Shown piece by piece: positions 1 to 22,232 of a DNA stretch of 64,000 nucleotides. The stretch is from Pegea sp. RAD2-039 (lineage: Eukaryota > Chordata > Thaliacea > Salpida > Salpidae). The notes below the pieces were generated by a model. That model was not told the origin of the DNA and made no database searches. It worked only from the letters and a program-made list of their open reading frames with translations. The translations under genes were made by a program, and so were the position numbers. The stretch spans positions 1,054,001-1,118,000 of the forward strand of contig JAQGEQ010000186.1 in the NCBI GenBank assembly GCA_034620365.1. Reading direction: 5' to 3'. Within the stretch, counting starts at the first letter, position 1. The number at the start of each line of letters is the position of its first letter.

Positions 1-795
1 TGAGTGACCATCGGAACACCATCCATCCACTGTGATTTACTTTGAAATTGTCCATGCCAATGAATTGTTATGCCTTCTCCATTAATCAGTTTATTTTCTA
101 CATTAACTATGATTGTATCTCCTTCACACACCTAAGAACAATTGTACTCTTAATTTAATTTATTGTTTCTGACAAAGTTGTACAGATTTGTTTTGTTACT
201 TATAACTATTGTAATGGTTTATTAAATTGAAGATTACGTTAGGCTGTCTTAAATGAAAGTTTAATTGAAGCTGCTGTGTTACTAAAAGCATTAAATTATA
301 AGATAACTTATCTTATGACAGATGAGAAAAGATTTTTTAGTTCATTGTTGAATTTAAAACAGTTTTATACAAAGCAATAAATTACTGAATTAACAAAAGT
401 ATTTAACTATCAGAAAATAATCAAACTCGAAATAAATATAATTAAATAAATAACAAATCGATAAACTTACGTTGATAGTTGGGCCAGGAATTTGTTGATT
501 AACTATATAACCAATTCTACTAGATCCATCAACAGTTATGCAGCCTTTATTGTTACAATCATCTGGTTCACATGACTTACAATAATCTTCATCACGCGTT
601 TTAAACCTAAACAGAAGACAACAATTGTTATTATTTTGATAAATTTGAACATTTAGCATACGTTTCAACAGTGAAGGTATATTTACAATCCATTTGTGTT
701 GTGCCGTCACATGGTCTTGTGCATTCATGAGAACGCTTTGAAGATGCTACTGCTACCCACAGTAACAGAAGATTCCAAACTTTGATTAGAGTCAT
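1..795 (-). CDS. laccase-type multicopper oxidase, 5' end (partial)
   Basis: N-terminal part of a secreted multicopper oxidase (laccase), which would oxidise phenolic or similar substrates with O2 in the extracellular space; the rest lies beyond the window start. Three exons are visible on the minus strand: 662-795, 471-606 and 1-131, with GT-AG introns and kept phase. The start at 795 gives a hydrophobic signal peptide ([19 protein letters not shown]), then the cysteine-rich laccase head (ECTRPCDG, then YCKSC), the segment [10 protein letters not shown] and, in the third exon, VCEGD followed by TIHWHGQF and [13 protein letters not shown] carries the first pair of copper-binding histidines of cupredoxin domain 1. 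The order and spacing match animal laccases. Only domain 1 can be judged, so a ferroxidase or ascorbate-oxidase-like specificity is not excluded. A continuous reading frame across 390-728 retains the first intron and is not the real exon. Confidence 0.9.
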
Positions 796-2739
796 TTTTA
801 TTACTTGAAAATCTGAAAAACATTTTAAGAAAGTTATTTTTAATAAACTATATATTTACTTCAATTTCAAAACCAAACTTGTTAGTACAAGAATGAATTT
901 TGCATTAAACTTCATCTGTTCTTACATCAGATGAAAGTCAATTGATATCTTTGCAATGTTCTGAGGCTCTTTTAAAGACAATATGAGAAATTGAAGGAAA
1001 CAATATATTTGTTTTCCGTTAACTTTTCAATACTAAACAAGTGAAAATTATTAGAACTTTAATAGAACATTTCCTAATATAGCAAATTTAAATAGATGGA
1101 TATTAAAATTTGAGATATAAAGTTTTTATTGAGTTAATAAAAAATTGCAATTGATAATTTAATAAATTTCATTTGAAACCTAGTTCAAAAAAGTATTTTC
1201 TTTCTCTTAAGAATGGTTTGATTTAATTTGTTTAATATTGCCTCATAGAAAAACTAATAAATATTTTTATGACATATTTATAAGATTGTATAAATTATGA
1301 TTTATTAAATTTGTTTAAATTTAAATTTTTATTGCAATACAAAATAACTAAATCTAATTTCCTAAAATCTATAATTTTAAGCTGTTGCTGGAGGTGAATC
1401 CACGTAAGTAACGTTTACCATGTCTTGTTTTCTACTACATCAAAATTGCTGAGATGAAAAGCTTGGATAGTATTAAGTTTATTTATAAATATATTTGGAA
1501 GTAAAAACTCAAATTTTGTAAAGGTAATTACCAACTGTACAGTAAAAACAATAAACTCGTTTGAAAAATTATGTCTTTTAGAAAATGCTCTTTTTATGTT
1601 TCATACTTTTGTGCTGTAATATGTTTAATGTGTAATAACAGTTTTCAATACTAGTTTAAAACTGAAAACATTTAATTTTTTTGTGAGTTATTTCAAAGAC
1701 TTCAATTTACCATCATCTTTTGTAGTTTGTTGAATGTATTACAAACTAGCAATCTTTCAGTATCTTGAACCATCAAACGCAAGGTTTTCTGTCAGTTCTA
1801 TTGGCTTGTTTTACTTGTCTGAGAATGTTTTACAGGAAAAGCTTGTAAATTGAGAAGTAAACTGTTTAACAGAATTCAGTTTTGCTCATGTTTGAACTAA
1901 AGTTACTTGTCAATGTTTGCCACGTTACTAGAGAAGCACACATTTAGTGATTTAACTTCTTTTCAAAAGTAGTTTTTTTACAATAGATGACTCATATTAA
2001 AAATTTGTGTTTCCTGTGTTTTTATCATTTTTGTAATAGTTTTGAATAAATATTTCATATAGAATATATTTATTTGAATGCTTTCACGAAATTGTTTTTA
2101 CTTCTATAAATTATTTTATATGTATTTAAGCTCTAATAAGATTTTTTGAAAAGAAACTTTTTTAAATTAGAATTTTATATTGATATTATTTTCTTGAAAA
2201 AAAATGATTTAAAAAATAGTCTTTTAGTGAGTAAAGATATATTTGAATTTACCTTAAAGATATATTTGAAAGTTTGTATCGCTGTAAAATCGGTTACTAC
2301 GAAATATTTTTTGTAGATTGTACTTTTATGTTCTTATCAAAAGATTTTTGTTCTTATCAAAATTTTGCTCTTCTTAAAAGCTATCACTTGATCGTCGTCT
2401 GGATACTATTTAAGATTATCAAAACTAACCCAAATAGTTTTATGTGAAAGCCTACATCGAGCTTCCAGCATTAACCTAATTAATAAATAAAAAATATAAG
2501 CCAAGTTCTTAAAGTTGAAAAGCCACTTATTTAGTTTTATAAAAATTCTCAAACATTAAAGAAATTTTTTTTTAAATTAAGATTTGTTTAGTCTGTAAAA
2601 TTAAAAGTTCTGTATAATTAAAAAAGTAAAAATCATTCTGCAAATATTATAGTTTTAATGAAGTTTATTAAATTAGCTTTATGTCTTATAACTTTATTTA
2701 TATTTATGATTTATGAATATTTACTGCAAATAACTTTAT
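796..2739. other. AT-rich non-coding stretch
   Basis: Upstream flank of the laccase; it should hold its promoter, but no convincing TATA or other element stands out in such AT-rich sequence. No coding exon was recognised on either strand. Two short direct repeats were noticed, AAGATATATTTGA around 2236-2270 and GTTCTTATCAAAA around 2330-2360. Confidence 0.5.
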
Positions 2740-3680
2740 AATTTGCCTACAAAGTCTGTAATTATAACTTTTTCTCGTAAACCAGCTGTAAATTGCTTGA
2801 ACCAATACTCCATCAATAGGTTTATTATTCAACGAGTATCTTCGGTTTTAGACCTTGGCATTACTCTATCATCTGACTTTAAATGTCCCAATTATGTTTC
2901 CAAAATCTTTGGAAAATCAATCAACCTTGTCTTCCTTATTATAAAGACCTTTAACTCTAAGGACCCATGCTTTTTTATCAATCTTTTCAAATTGTACGTA
3001 CGTCCAATTCTTGAATACAATGTCAGCGCATGGATGCCATATCAAGTTAGTGATATCAAAAAAATCGAATCTGTTCAGGCCACATTTACAAGATTGGTAT
3101 GCAGGAAACTTAATATTAAATATGATAGTTATAAACATCGTCTCAGTCTCTTCAATTTAGATACTTTGGAAATCCGACAAATTAAATACGACTTAATTCT
3201 TATTTTTAAAATTATCCACAATTTAATTGACATTCAGTTTGATGATTTTTTTTCTATTAGTCCTTCTTTCGAGTTATATCAGCTCAGACTCACCCATTAC
3301 ACCTTAATAAGCCCATATCACCTAGTACATTAATCAGAACAAATTTTTTCTTATACCGTACAATTAATACATGGAATCAGCTGCCATCAGACATTGCCAT
3401 GTCGAAGTCACTCGCATTGTTCAAACAGAAGTTGAACCGTTATAATATTGCCAAAATTGTCATTTCTAAACTGCGAATTTTTTCTCTTTTTTATATTATT
3501 AACATTCCATGTAATTGTTCACTGTTATATGCTTTGAGTGATATCGAAATACCATGTGTTACATCTTTTACTTTCTTTATTTTTGGCTAAATAGATGTTA
3601 TTTGTGAGAATGTGTGTTAGCGAGAGGTGCTCTTTTCAGGTACCCTCTTTCGCATTTATTGAAATAAATAAATATTTGTT
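2740..3680 (+). mobile_element. 5'-truncated non-LTR retrotransposon (LINE copy 1)
   Basis: Encodes the C-terminal part of a reverse transcriptase of the CR1/jockey type. It starts abruptly after the catalytic core at PTKSVIITFSRKPA and continues with FKLYVRPILEYNVSAWMP, IESVQATFTRLVCRKL, and LFNLDTLEIRQIKYDLIL. The frame is broken after about 3333, and the tail resumes in another frame at 3399 (MSKSLALFKQKLNRYNIAK). The 3' UTR contains a short stem-loop (about 3621-3650) and ends in an ATAAATAAATA microsatellite near 3660-3675. Three other copies of the same family lie at 33.7, 52.0 and 58.5 kb. The copy is dead: it is truncated and frameshifted. Confidence 0.88.
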
Positions 3681-4153
3681 TTTCATCGTGAGTTAACTTA
3701 ATAACTTTTATAAAAATTCGAAAATGTTTAATCGTTTATAATTTAGTCTTTGACTGTAATAAACAAATTACTGAAAATTATATTTATAATTCATTGAAAA
3801 AAAAAGATTTAATTTGATTTTTACTCAGTAAAATTCTGATAATTTGAAAATCTTTAACAATATTTATTGAAAAAAGTTAAATTTAACATAAAATTTGAGG
3901 AAAGTTTTTGTAAATCATGTTAATTGCTTCAAGTTATATTTTGATTGTTGCAGAATTTTATTTTCTTTATTTAACCTTAATTAATTAATTATATTTTGTC
4001 ATTAAAAGCTGACTAAATTCTATCAATCAATCTAAAACTGCACTGAAATATAAAAATCATTAAAACAAAATAATTCTTTATAAACATAAAAAACTGTAGG
4101 AACAATTTTGAGAAAAAAAAAATTGAAAAAGAGTCGATAGAAACAAAACACAA
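3681..4153. other. AT-rich spacer between LINE and ATR 3' end
   Basis: No coding sequence seen. It must contain the ATR 3' UTR and poly(A) site, since the ATR stop codon is at 4154-4156 on the minus strand; no single poly(A) signal is clearly preferred in this A+T-rich stretch. Confidence 0.5.
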
Positions 4154-14106
<9,953 letters not shown>

Positions 14107-16415
14107 TGTTTATCCTTCATTGAAAGAATTTAAAAATCAGATAAATCATGTATTCTACAAATAAAGCAACAGTTGAAAAACCTCTGATAGTTAGTGAAAA
14201 ATCACTAATAGATATAAAAGTTATTAAAATCAACAATTAATTTTTAGTCTAATTTTTCAAAACAAATTTATATGACAATAAACTTTAAAGTAAATAACAC
14301 TTTTAAAAATATTTTAATAATGCATGCAGAGCAATGAATTCACAAAATAATAGAAAGATACATTTTTACAACTAGTTTTAATGGAAGAAAGTTGCAATCT
14401 CAACAAAATAAAAAAGAAAATGTTTTAAATTGATCAATTATGCTAAAGATTGAATTTGTTTGGAGGGTAGAAAAAGTTTATCATTACAAAAATTAACTAA
14501 TTCAGTTGATGATTATCTTATCAAAGATTTTAATTTGAATAAAGTAGTGAAAGTGATTAGGAAAATTTATTATTATGAATTATATTCGTAAACAGATGTC
14601 TTACTTTCTATAAAAATAATAAACAATAGTAGCATTAGTTTAATTTAATCAAAAATTTCGCGGTTTGTTTGTTATAAACTGTCACTAGAGTCGCTGTTAT
14701 AGCTTAGCAAATCAAAAGCAACAAAAAGGTTTTTTTTAGTTTTGAAATTTTAAGTTGAAAGTAATATCTTTAACATTTATTATATCAAGTTTTTAATTTC
14801 ATCTTTAGAAATATGCGTTATTCATTTTTAATTTAAATCTCTCTTTAAATAGGTAGCAACAGCTTTTATATCATATGGCTTGAAAATTGTATACTGAAGT
14901 TAACATTTATATTAAGAACCCCCAATATAGCGTGAAGAAACAAACTATTTAATACCTCAAACTTTATTTATTACAAAGATGAAATAAAATCTGCAACAGC
15001 TGATATAATATAAATAATAAATTAAATCTTTAAAATCTTGATACATTAATTGATAATTACGTAACGTAATTTTCTTTTTAAGCCAATTATTGCTTCGGCT
15101 ACTTACAAAAAATAAGAGTAATACATTGCGGTAATACCTACCGATTGCAATGCCCAAATTACTAAGATCCCAGTACTAAATTGCCCCAAAACGTTGCAGC
15201 TACTATATATTTAGTTGACATATACAATGTCATTACCTGAGAATTAAATGAATTTATTTTGTGACACGTTATATGATTGTTGCTTGTTATCAACAAGTAG
15301 TTCTTTGATTAAGTAAAAAACCTTTTCAAAGTTTTATTTAAACTAAAAAATTCAACTTTTCGAATACACTATAAAAATGATGAAACTAATATTTCAAAAT
15401 CAGCATCTAGTTCCGAGTCTGATAAGAAGTAGAAAATCTTACAAATCATGTTTAGTCCTAACTTTGATTAATAGTTTAGTTGATGTTAAAACATAATTGA
15501 ATTTCTAATTTTTTCAAGACTAACTTTAATTGTATTTCACTAATCGTAACAAACCCGTAAAACTCTGTCTAAAAGAATAAATCGGTATATTTTGTTATAG
15601 GAATAAAGATAACTTTCAGAACTGCAAGAGCTGTATATTTAGAATACTTAAAATCGGTTCAAAATGAGGGTAATCCCCTAAGCCTGATGTGATAGTATCT
15701 TCTACTGACGATTTACATTTTTGAATTTTGTTCTAGGCACTTAAAGCTTTGTGTTTAGAAGTTGAAAATAAAGAAATGCTCTGAGCGCAGATAAATATCT
15801 GGATTGGAAACTCTTTATTTGAAGTTGTTTTTATTTAAAACCTTTTTTTCTTTTAGCAAATCTGAATGATTGAAGTTTACAAACAAATTCCAAATAAGTC
15901 AGAACATCAAATAAAACTACCGCATCTTAAGGAAGAGTCCAGAAACAATAAAGATTTTAATTCCAATCATTATTTTAAAGAAGATGACAAAATATTTTGC
16001 AGTTGAACATAGAAACTTGTAGTTGAAGCCATCTTCCATCTTGTAGCGTCCCAAAGAAAGAACAGATCTTTATAAGACTCCAGATCCACCAGATCTGCAA
16101 ATGACAGCAGAATACACAATAGAATAGATAGAATAGAATAGAGTTACAAACTGGATAACAGATTCATCAGAGTCATTTGGAATATATGGTGATGTAAGAT
16201 GTAGGAATCTTATTGTTAAAGATTGATTCATGTGAAGATCATTTTGATTTGAAATCAATTTTAAGTTTGGTTTTATCATGGTTGGGTTTTTATTTCAATT
16301 TTTACTTCTTGATGGCAATTATGATGACAGAAAATGAACTATAAAATTAAAAAGTAAATAGTTCATACTTCAAAAAGTTTATCCTTCAAAATTCAGAAAA
16401 TCTCTGCTTCCTCAC
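14107..16415. other. AT-rich spacer between ATR and DDX55
   Basis: Holds the ATR promoter and 5' UTR and the DDX55 3' flank. No conserved coding segment was recognised; the short frames near 14957-15157 and 16070-16279 have no recognisable domain and biased composition. A short GAATA-type microsatellite lies near 16120-16142. Confidence 0.5.
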
Positions 16416-19366
16416 CTACTTTTCTTCAATCTTTGAAAACATCTTTTTTTCTTCTAAATTCGTTGCTTCATTATACTCTTCTTTTGTTATCTGATAAATA
16501 GAATTTAAACTATGATCAATTGTGTCCTTATGTTTTGGCGTCTCTTTAGTTTTTCTAGCCCGTGATTGGCCGTGAGTTTTTTACTTAATAAGGTGCTTAA
16601 TTGAATAAATTAGACTTTGTTATCTATTGATACTTGACATGAGATTCAAATCAAACTTATCAGTGAAATCGTACATATATCTAATAGTAGTGATTTGAAG
16701 GAATCATACAACTAGAAAGTAATCACCTTTTTTCGAGTCAATTTTCTAACCATTTGATAATCAAGTCTTAATTCTTCTACATCATCACTGTCATATTTCT
16801 ACAAAATATTTATAAGAAACTAATATTTTTAAGATGAGTTCAGAACCTCTTCTTTTTTTTGTTTCCTTCTCTGTTTCTTCAGTTGCTTTTCCTCTTTCTT
16901 TAATCTACTTTCACTCCAAGCTTTGGACTTTTTACTGTACATCTTCGGCTTAGTCATCTCAACAGCTGGTCTCTTCAGCTTTTCTTGTCTTTGTTTTTCG
17001 CGCTGTTTATTCCTGAAATATCAACAAAAACATCTTTAGTATGATTTGAAATTTACAAAACAGATAAATACTGACGTATATTTGATCTGATTTATATCTA
17101 CATCAGCTGGTTCAAATCCTAAGACTTCTACTTTTCGTAACTCCGGCATTCTTGGCATTCTCAAAAGAGCGAATCCTGTTGCTAAGGCTCCAAAATCCAA
17201 ATCTGAATCAAAGAAGTCATGAAAGAAGTTAAACAGAAAACTGATAAAACCTTTTAATCTGAATATGACTTGACATTCATGTTTAGCATAATATTGGATG
17301 AAAGACACAAATCCACGAGTGGATCTTTCCATTGATGCGCGATCTTTCAAATTCAACTTTTTCAATCTTTCCAGCCATTCTTGATCTTCATCAAAATCAC
17401 TTTCAAATGGCTACAAATGAAATTGATTTTTTAATAAACTTCATTTTTACAAAATCAGTTGTAAGCACCAGTAGGGGAGCTTTCTGATTGATTTCAAGAA
17501 AGTTCACATAAGAAGCTTCGCGTTCGAGAAGAAACAGCAAGGCGTTTCCCTTTTTACCGATACGAGCTGTTCTTCCACATCGATGGACAAAAGCACTAAG
17601 ATATAATTACAAATTCAGAACAACAAATTAGTTTTGAAGACATCAAAATTGGCGGCAAACCTGACATTAGATGGCGGATCATACTGAATAACCCAATCAA
17701 CATCCGGTATATCCACTCCTCGAGCCATAACATCAGTACAAACTAAAACACCTCTGAATAAAACAAGATTTGTTCAAGAAACTCCAGATATTCCTTCACT
17801 TACTTTTCTAATGTCCTGAATTCACTGAAAATACCCAGTCTCATTTTCTTCATCAATTTACGATGAAGCATCATTACACGAACATCAGGACTTAAAAGTT
17901 CTAATAACAAAAACAAATTTGTATAAAATTTTATTTAAAAACTGTTTAATACCTTTAATCGCTTTTCCAAAGTAATCGACACAAGCGCACGTAGAAAAGA
18001 AAATAATGATTTTATCGTCTTTGTAGTGAGATAATAAGGACATAAGTTTTATAAACTTTTTCTCTGCTGTACAGATTATATATTGATTCTTTAAAGCGTG
18101 AGGTGTTCGAACCACTTCCAGCTGCGATTTATCACAAAACTTTTTCTATCAACAAAAATAGATAAATTGTAAAAGTTTAAGTGAGGTGAGTAATTGACAA
18201 ACCTCTTTAACTATTACTTTCACTGGATTTCTTAAACCAGCCTTGATTAAGGTCTCGAGACCATCCGTTAGAGTTGCACTAAACAAACCTGTTCGTCTCT
18301 GCTTCGGTAGAAAACTAAAGATAGTGGTGATATCCCGATTAAACCCCAAATCTAATAAACGATCTGCTTCATCTAAAATCAGCATCTCAAGACTTTTTAA
18401 TCCAACTCGGAGTTTACTGGAGGTTTCACAAGCGGAGCTTATTCGCCCAGGGGTTCCAATTAATATATGTGCCCCTAAATTTTCAAATCAAATTAATTGA
18501 TTGGAAATAGAAAATTTTTTCAACTAACCTGTCTCTGTATATTTCTCAAGATCATTTTGAATATTTCCTTGGCCCCCTATAAATAACTCCATGGAATAAT
18601 TAAAATGATCAGGATCTAAATACTGCTGAAGGTCTTTAGATATTTGGTAAGCAAGCTCTCTTGTTGGACTTAGTATCATCGTCAATATCTACAAAAGAAT
18701 ATTTTTGAATAAACTTATATTTAAAAACTAAATATATATGAAAAAGTTGATGAAAAATGAAATAAAAATGCTAGTTAGTAAATTATATATATAATATTAT
18801 ATAAGCTTTATAAATATTTGAAATAATGACAAATAAAAATGCATGATAATCAAAAATTATAATTTTAATATAATTAAAACCTAGATTTTATTTTTCTAAG
18901 AAATATTTGAATATAGAAAATAGCATACAGATAATTTCTTGGGTTTTTCACATTTCTTTTTTATCATTTGTAACATTGGTATCAAAAAAGCTAATGTTTT
19001 ACCACTACCAGTAACTGCTTCAACACAAACATCCTTATTATTTGCAAATATCGGAATTGTAGCAGCCTAAAAGTAAAAATAACTTTATTAAAATGTTTAA
19101 TGAAATATGATGTTATTTTACTATGCCTTTTATTATAAAAAAATTAAATTTATTATCCATAAATTATAAAAAATAATTAGAAAAGTATATATATATATAT
19201 AGTAATCAAAAACAATAAGTTAACTTAATTATTCTAATCTATGGTTTATCACCAAATACTAATGCAAAAAACTTACTTGAACTGGTGTCATAGTAGAAAA
19301 CTTGCACTTATTTTCTACCACTTCTAATAAATGTGGATGCAATGAAGCATCTTTCCAATAACTCAT
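16416..19366 (-). CDS. DDX55: ATP-dependent RNA helicase DDX55
   Basis: DEAD-box RNA helicase of the DDX55/Spb4 family, which works in the nucleolus on 60S ribosomal subunit maturation. Thirteen exons on the minus strand: 19277-19366, 18929-19066, 18529-18688, 18203-18474, 17953-18145, 17804-17900, 17661-17753, 17469-17595, 17251-17410, 17076-17202, 16847-17012, 16727-16798, 16416-16490. Phase is kept throughout and the product is 589 aa. Motifs in order: Q-motif TMTPVQ, motif I AVTGSGKT, Ia SPTREL, TPGR, motif II DEADR, motif [40 protein letters not shown], and motif [12 protein letters not shown]. The family-specific C-terminal region follows ([34 protein letters not shown]) and a lysine-rich tail ending [11 protein letters not shown]. 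The start at 19366 ([11 protein letters not shown]) is chosen over an in-frame upstream ATG at 19456 because homology begins there. Confidence 0.96.
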
Positions 19367-20352
19367 TATATTATTATAATAATACTTTATACAGAATCTA
19401 TAAAAATCAAATCTATTACATTTTGTCTTGACTAAATCAAGTGACTTAATGAACATTTAAGGCTTTTAATACTGCAATTAGAAATTACAATTAAGCATAA
19501 CCTATTTATGATTATTCAACAATTACCAAAATATTTAAAATGAATTATTATAAAAGTTAAAAAATATATTTAGTACTTCCAAATTTTAGAGTAGTTTTAT
19601 TATTAAGAAATATTTCTGGTGCTCATATAAATTTTATCAAATTTCTATTTGTTTTAAGCTATTAAAAAAATCATAACTGATATAAATCTTAATTACTAAT
19701 TTACAGCAAGAAAACTCAAAAAGAAGAGTTGAAACCTAATAAAATAATATAAAAATAAATTTGAATAATTATATTGTGTTATGTAGTTAATTTTCTTTCT
19801 AAATAGGACTAACTTATCCAAATCTTAAAAGTTTCACGTTGTTTTAATGTTTTGAAATTTATTACTCGCTATTCAAAATGTACAATTTATTAAAGTTATT
19901 TACTTTATTTATTTTATAATAATATATTTATTTTAGGTTTGCAAAAAATATCGTTTAAAAAAATGCCATTTTTCTAATAGTTTTCAATCTGCTAGAAATC
20001 TTCACTTACCCCATTTTTCAAATCTAAATTACTTTACTTTTGTTGAACTTTATATCTCAACATTGATTATTCTTTAATTTTAAGATACTTCTTATTGTTA
20101 TTTACATAATACTATCATAATCGACTAATCTTGTCCTAACTCACTTTCATAGTACTTTAAATTTACTTAAGACCAAAGAAAGTTAATAATAAAAATTGTA
20201 AACTAAAATTATTTGAATTAGGTTGTAGAATTTATCATATTTTGCTATGTAGCTTCTATAAAACTTAACGAGAAATCTTCTGCTAAAGTTTTAAAAAGAA
20301 AAACCAAGTAAATAATTAAAAAAAAAGGTCTTTACTCAATTAATATATTTCA
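19367..20352. other. AT-rich non-coding stretch upstream of DDX55
   Basis: DDX55 promoter side. I see no coding sequence or recognisable repeat here. Confidence 0.5.
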
Positions 20353-20735
20353 CCTTCGGGTTCTGGGATAATCGAAAGCTATCTATTAAAAACAAGGTTG
20401 CCATATACAGAAGCTTTGTCTACAGTACGCTATTGGACGCCAGAAAAACTCAACACCTTTTATTTCTCTGTTTTCGTCTTAAGACGCATCGGTCTGACAG
20501 CAATAAAAAGGCTTTGCTGGATGGGACCCGCCCATTGGACAGATGGCGAACGGATCCCGAAGGACCTATTGTATAGGGAGCTATCAAAAGGCAAACGCAA
20601 TATTGGCAATTCTCTTTGTTCGCTTTAGGGATGCTCGCAAGCGCGATATGAAATCACTCAACATAAATTGAATTGGAATGATATCGCAGCAGATCGCTCC
20701 AAATGGCGCTCTCTACTCCATAGAAAATGAAGAGT
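20353..20735 (+). mobile_element. non-LTR retrotransposon fragment (RT C-terminus)
   Basis: A GC-richer island coding, with frameshifts, for the C-terminal tail common to endonuclease-reverse transcriptase LINEs: WDNRKLSIKNKVAIYRSF, VYSTLLDA, ending with a WMG-like block, then GERIPKDLLYRELSKGKRNIG, RDARKRDMKSLNI and DRSKWRSLLH. At least two frame changes are needed to read it, so it is a dead remnant. It is a different family from the CR1/jockey-like copies elsewhere in the window. The fragment ends close to 20735 without an obvious tail. Confidence 0.75.
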
Positions 20736-22232
20736 AGAGAAAATTAGTTTTTTCATTTTAATGTTTTGCTTCATTAATTCATCTGCGTTTCACTTCGTTT
20801 TTAATATTATGACTCTAAGTACATCTCACACGGTCGTTCTCGACCAAAACTAGTCCCTTTTATTATCTACTTCATTAAAAAGATCTATGTGCCACAAACA
20901 ATCTGTTATTAAGCATCTTTATTTCTTTAAAAATCTAATATTTTGTAAAGATTACAGTAAACATAAGTTATACAGCATTTCGACCTTATAATTAGCAGAA
21001 TTGTATTGAAGTTTGTTCAGTACTTTAACATTACACTATCGTAAAAATAGTGAAAAAGTCAACATTATAGAGATGCTACAGCTAAAAACTTATAGAAAGT
21101 TTTAAAAAATTAGCTTTGTAGTTTATGTTACAGTACTTGTAGTAATTGAAAAGATTTGAAACCATTTTGACTTTTCTTGAATTGATTAAAAGTTTCAAAT
21201 ACTTGCTGCCAGCTTTAATCAAATAATTCTGATTAAAAAGGATTTTTATGTCAGAATTGTCGGTACTTGAAATCAAAGATCAGAGATTTTTTGTGATGCA
21301 GTCTTTTATGACGGAGTATTTTCATTAAAATCAGAAATATAAAAACAATAAAGTGATCCGCTTAGCTATAGAAATATTCATTTTTTAAATTTAAATCAAA
21401 TATCATTTTAAGTTGTTTGTATATCGGGTGCCTTATAAAAAACGCCCCAAAAACTACTTGCATCTGTAATCGAAAACCGATTTCAAGTTGTCACTCTTTC
21501 AATGATGACAAATAAAGATGAAATTATATTCTCTTGAAATCAATCATTCATTCATCAGGTAAAAAGTTATTCATAAAAGTAGAAGATAGATCTTAAGCAA
21601 CAGATGACTAAAGATGCTAGTAACGTTGCTAAATTTAATCAAATAAACAGTTGCTTAGAAATGCTTCAAGTGAATACAAATAATTGATTATACAGTTGGT
21701 TTAATTCAAATGTGAGCAACTTGTTTTCACAATGTTTAGAATTATTACTTCTTCAACATTTTGAACACATTGAAGTAGCTCTGTACTTAAGTAGAAGATA
21801 AACTGATTTGTCATCTTTAAGAAATTATTCAAAGAACTATCAAAGAACTGATTCACAACTGTTTCGAAATCTTGAAAATTATGTAGCAAAGAAATTTCCA
21901 CTAGAATAAAAACAAACAAAAATATGGAAAGATATGAAATTAAAAAGAAGTTCTAAAAGTGTTAATAAAACAAAATGCTATTCAAAAAAAAAGCTTTTCA
22001 TGTTTAAACAGATGCTGATGGAATGGAAAACTAGAAAAACCATCATGATAATACTTTTCGGTATTTTTTTTTAAGTTGAAAAATAGAAAACAGTTATAGA
22101 AATAATAACAATTTTGTTTATAAACTAACAAAATTATCAAAACTTACTTGACTTGTAAAAGTTGATACATAGAAAACATAATTGATAACAAATGCTTGAC
22201 TCGTGTAATGATTGCTCTAAAATTTGCTATTT
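20736..22232. other. AT-rich spacer with one weak exon pair
   Basis: Mostly non-coding. On the minus strand, 22148-22216 and 21701-21900 can be joined through a GT-AG intron into an open frame reading MEISLLHNFQDFETVV and ending SCSHLN. No family is recognised. It begins only 17 bp past the HS2ST stop, so it could equally be spliced HS2ST 3' UTR. Confidence 0.3.
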
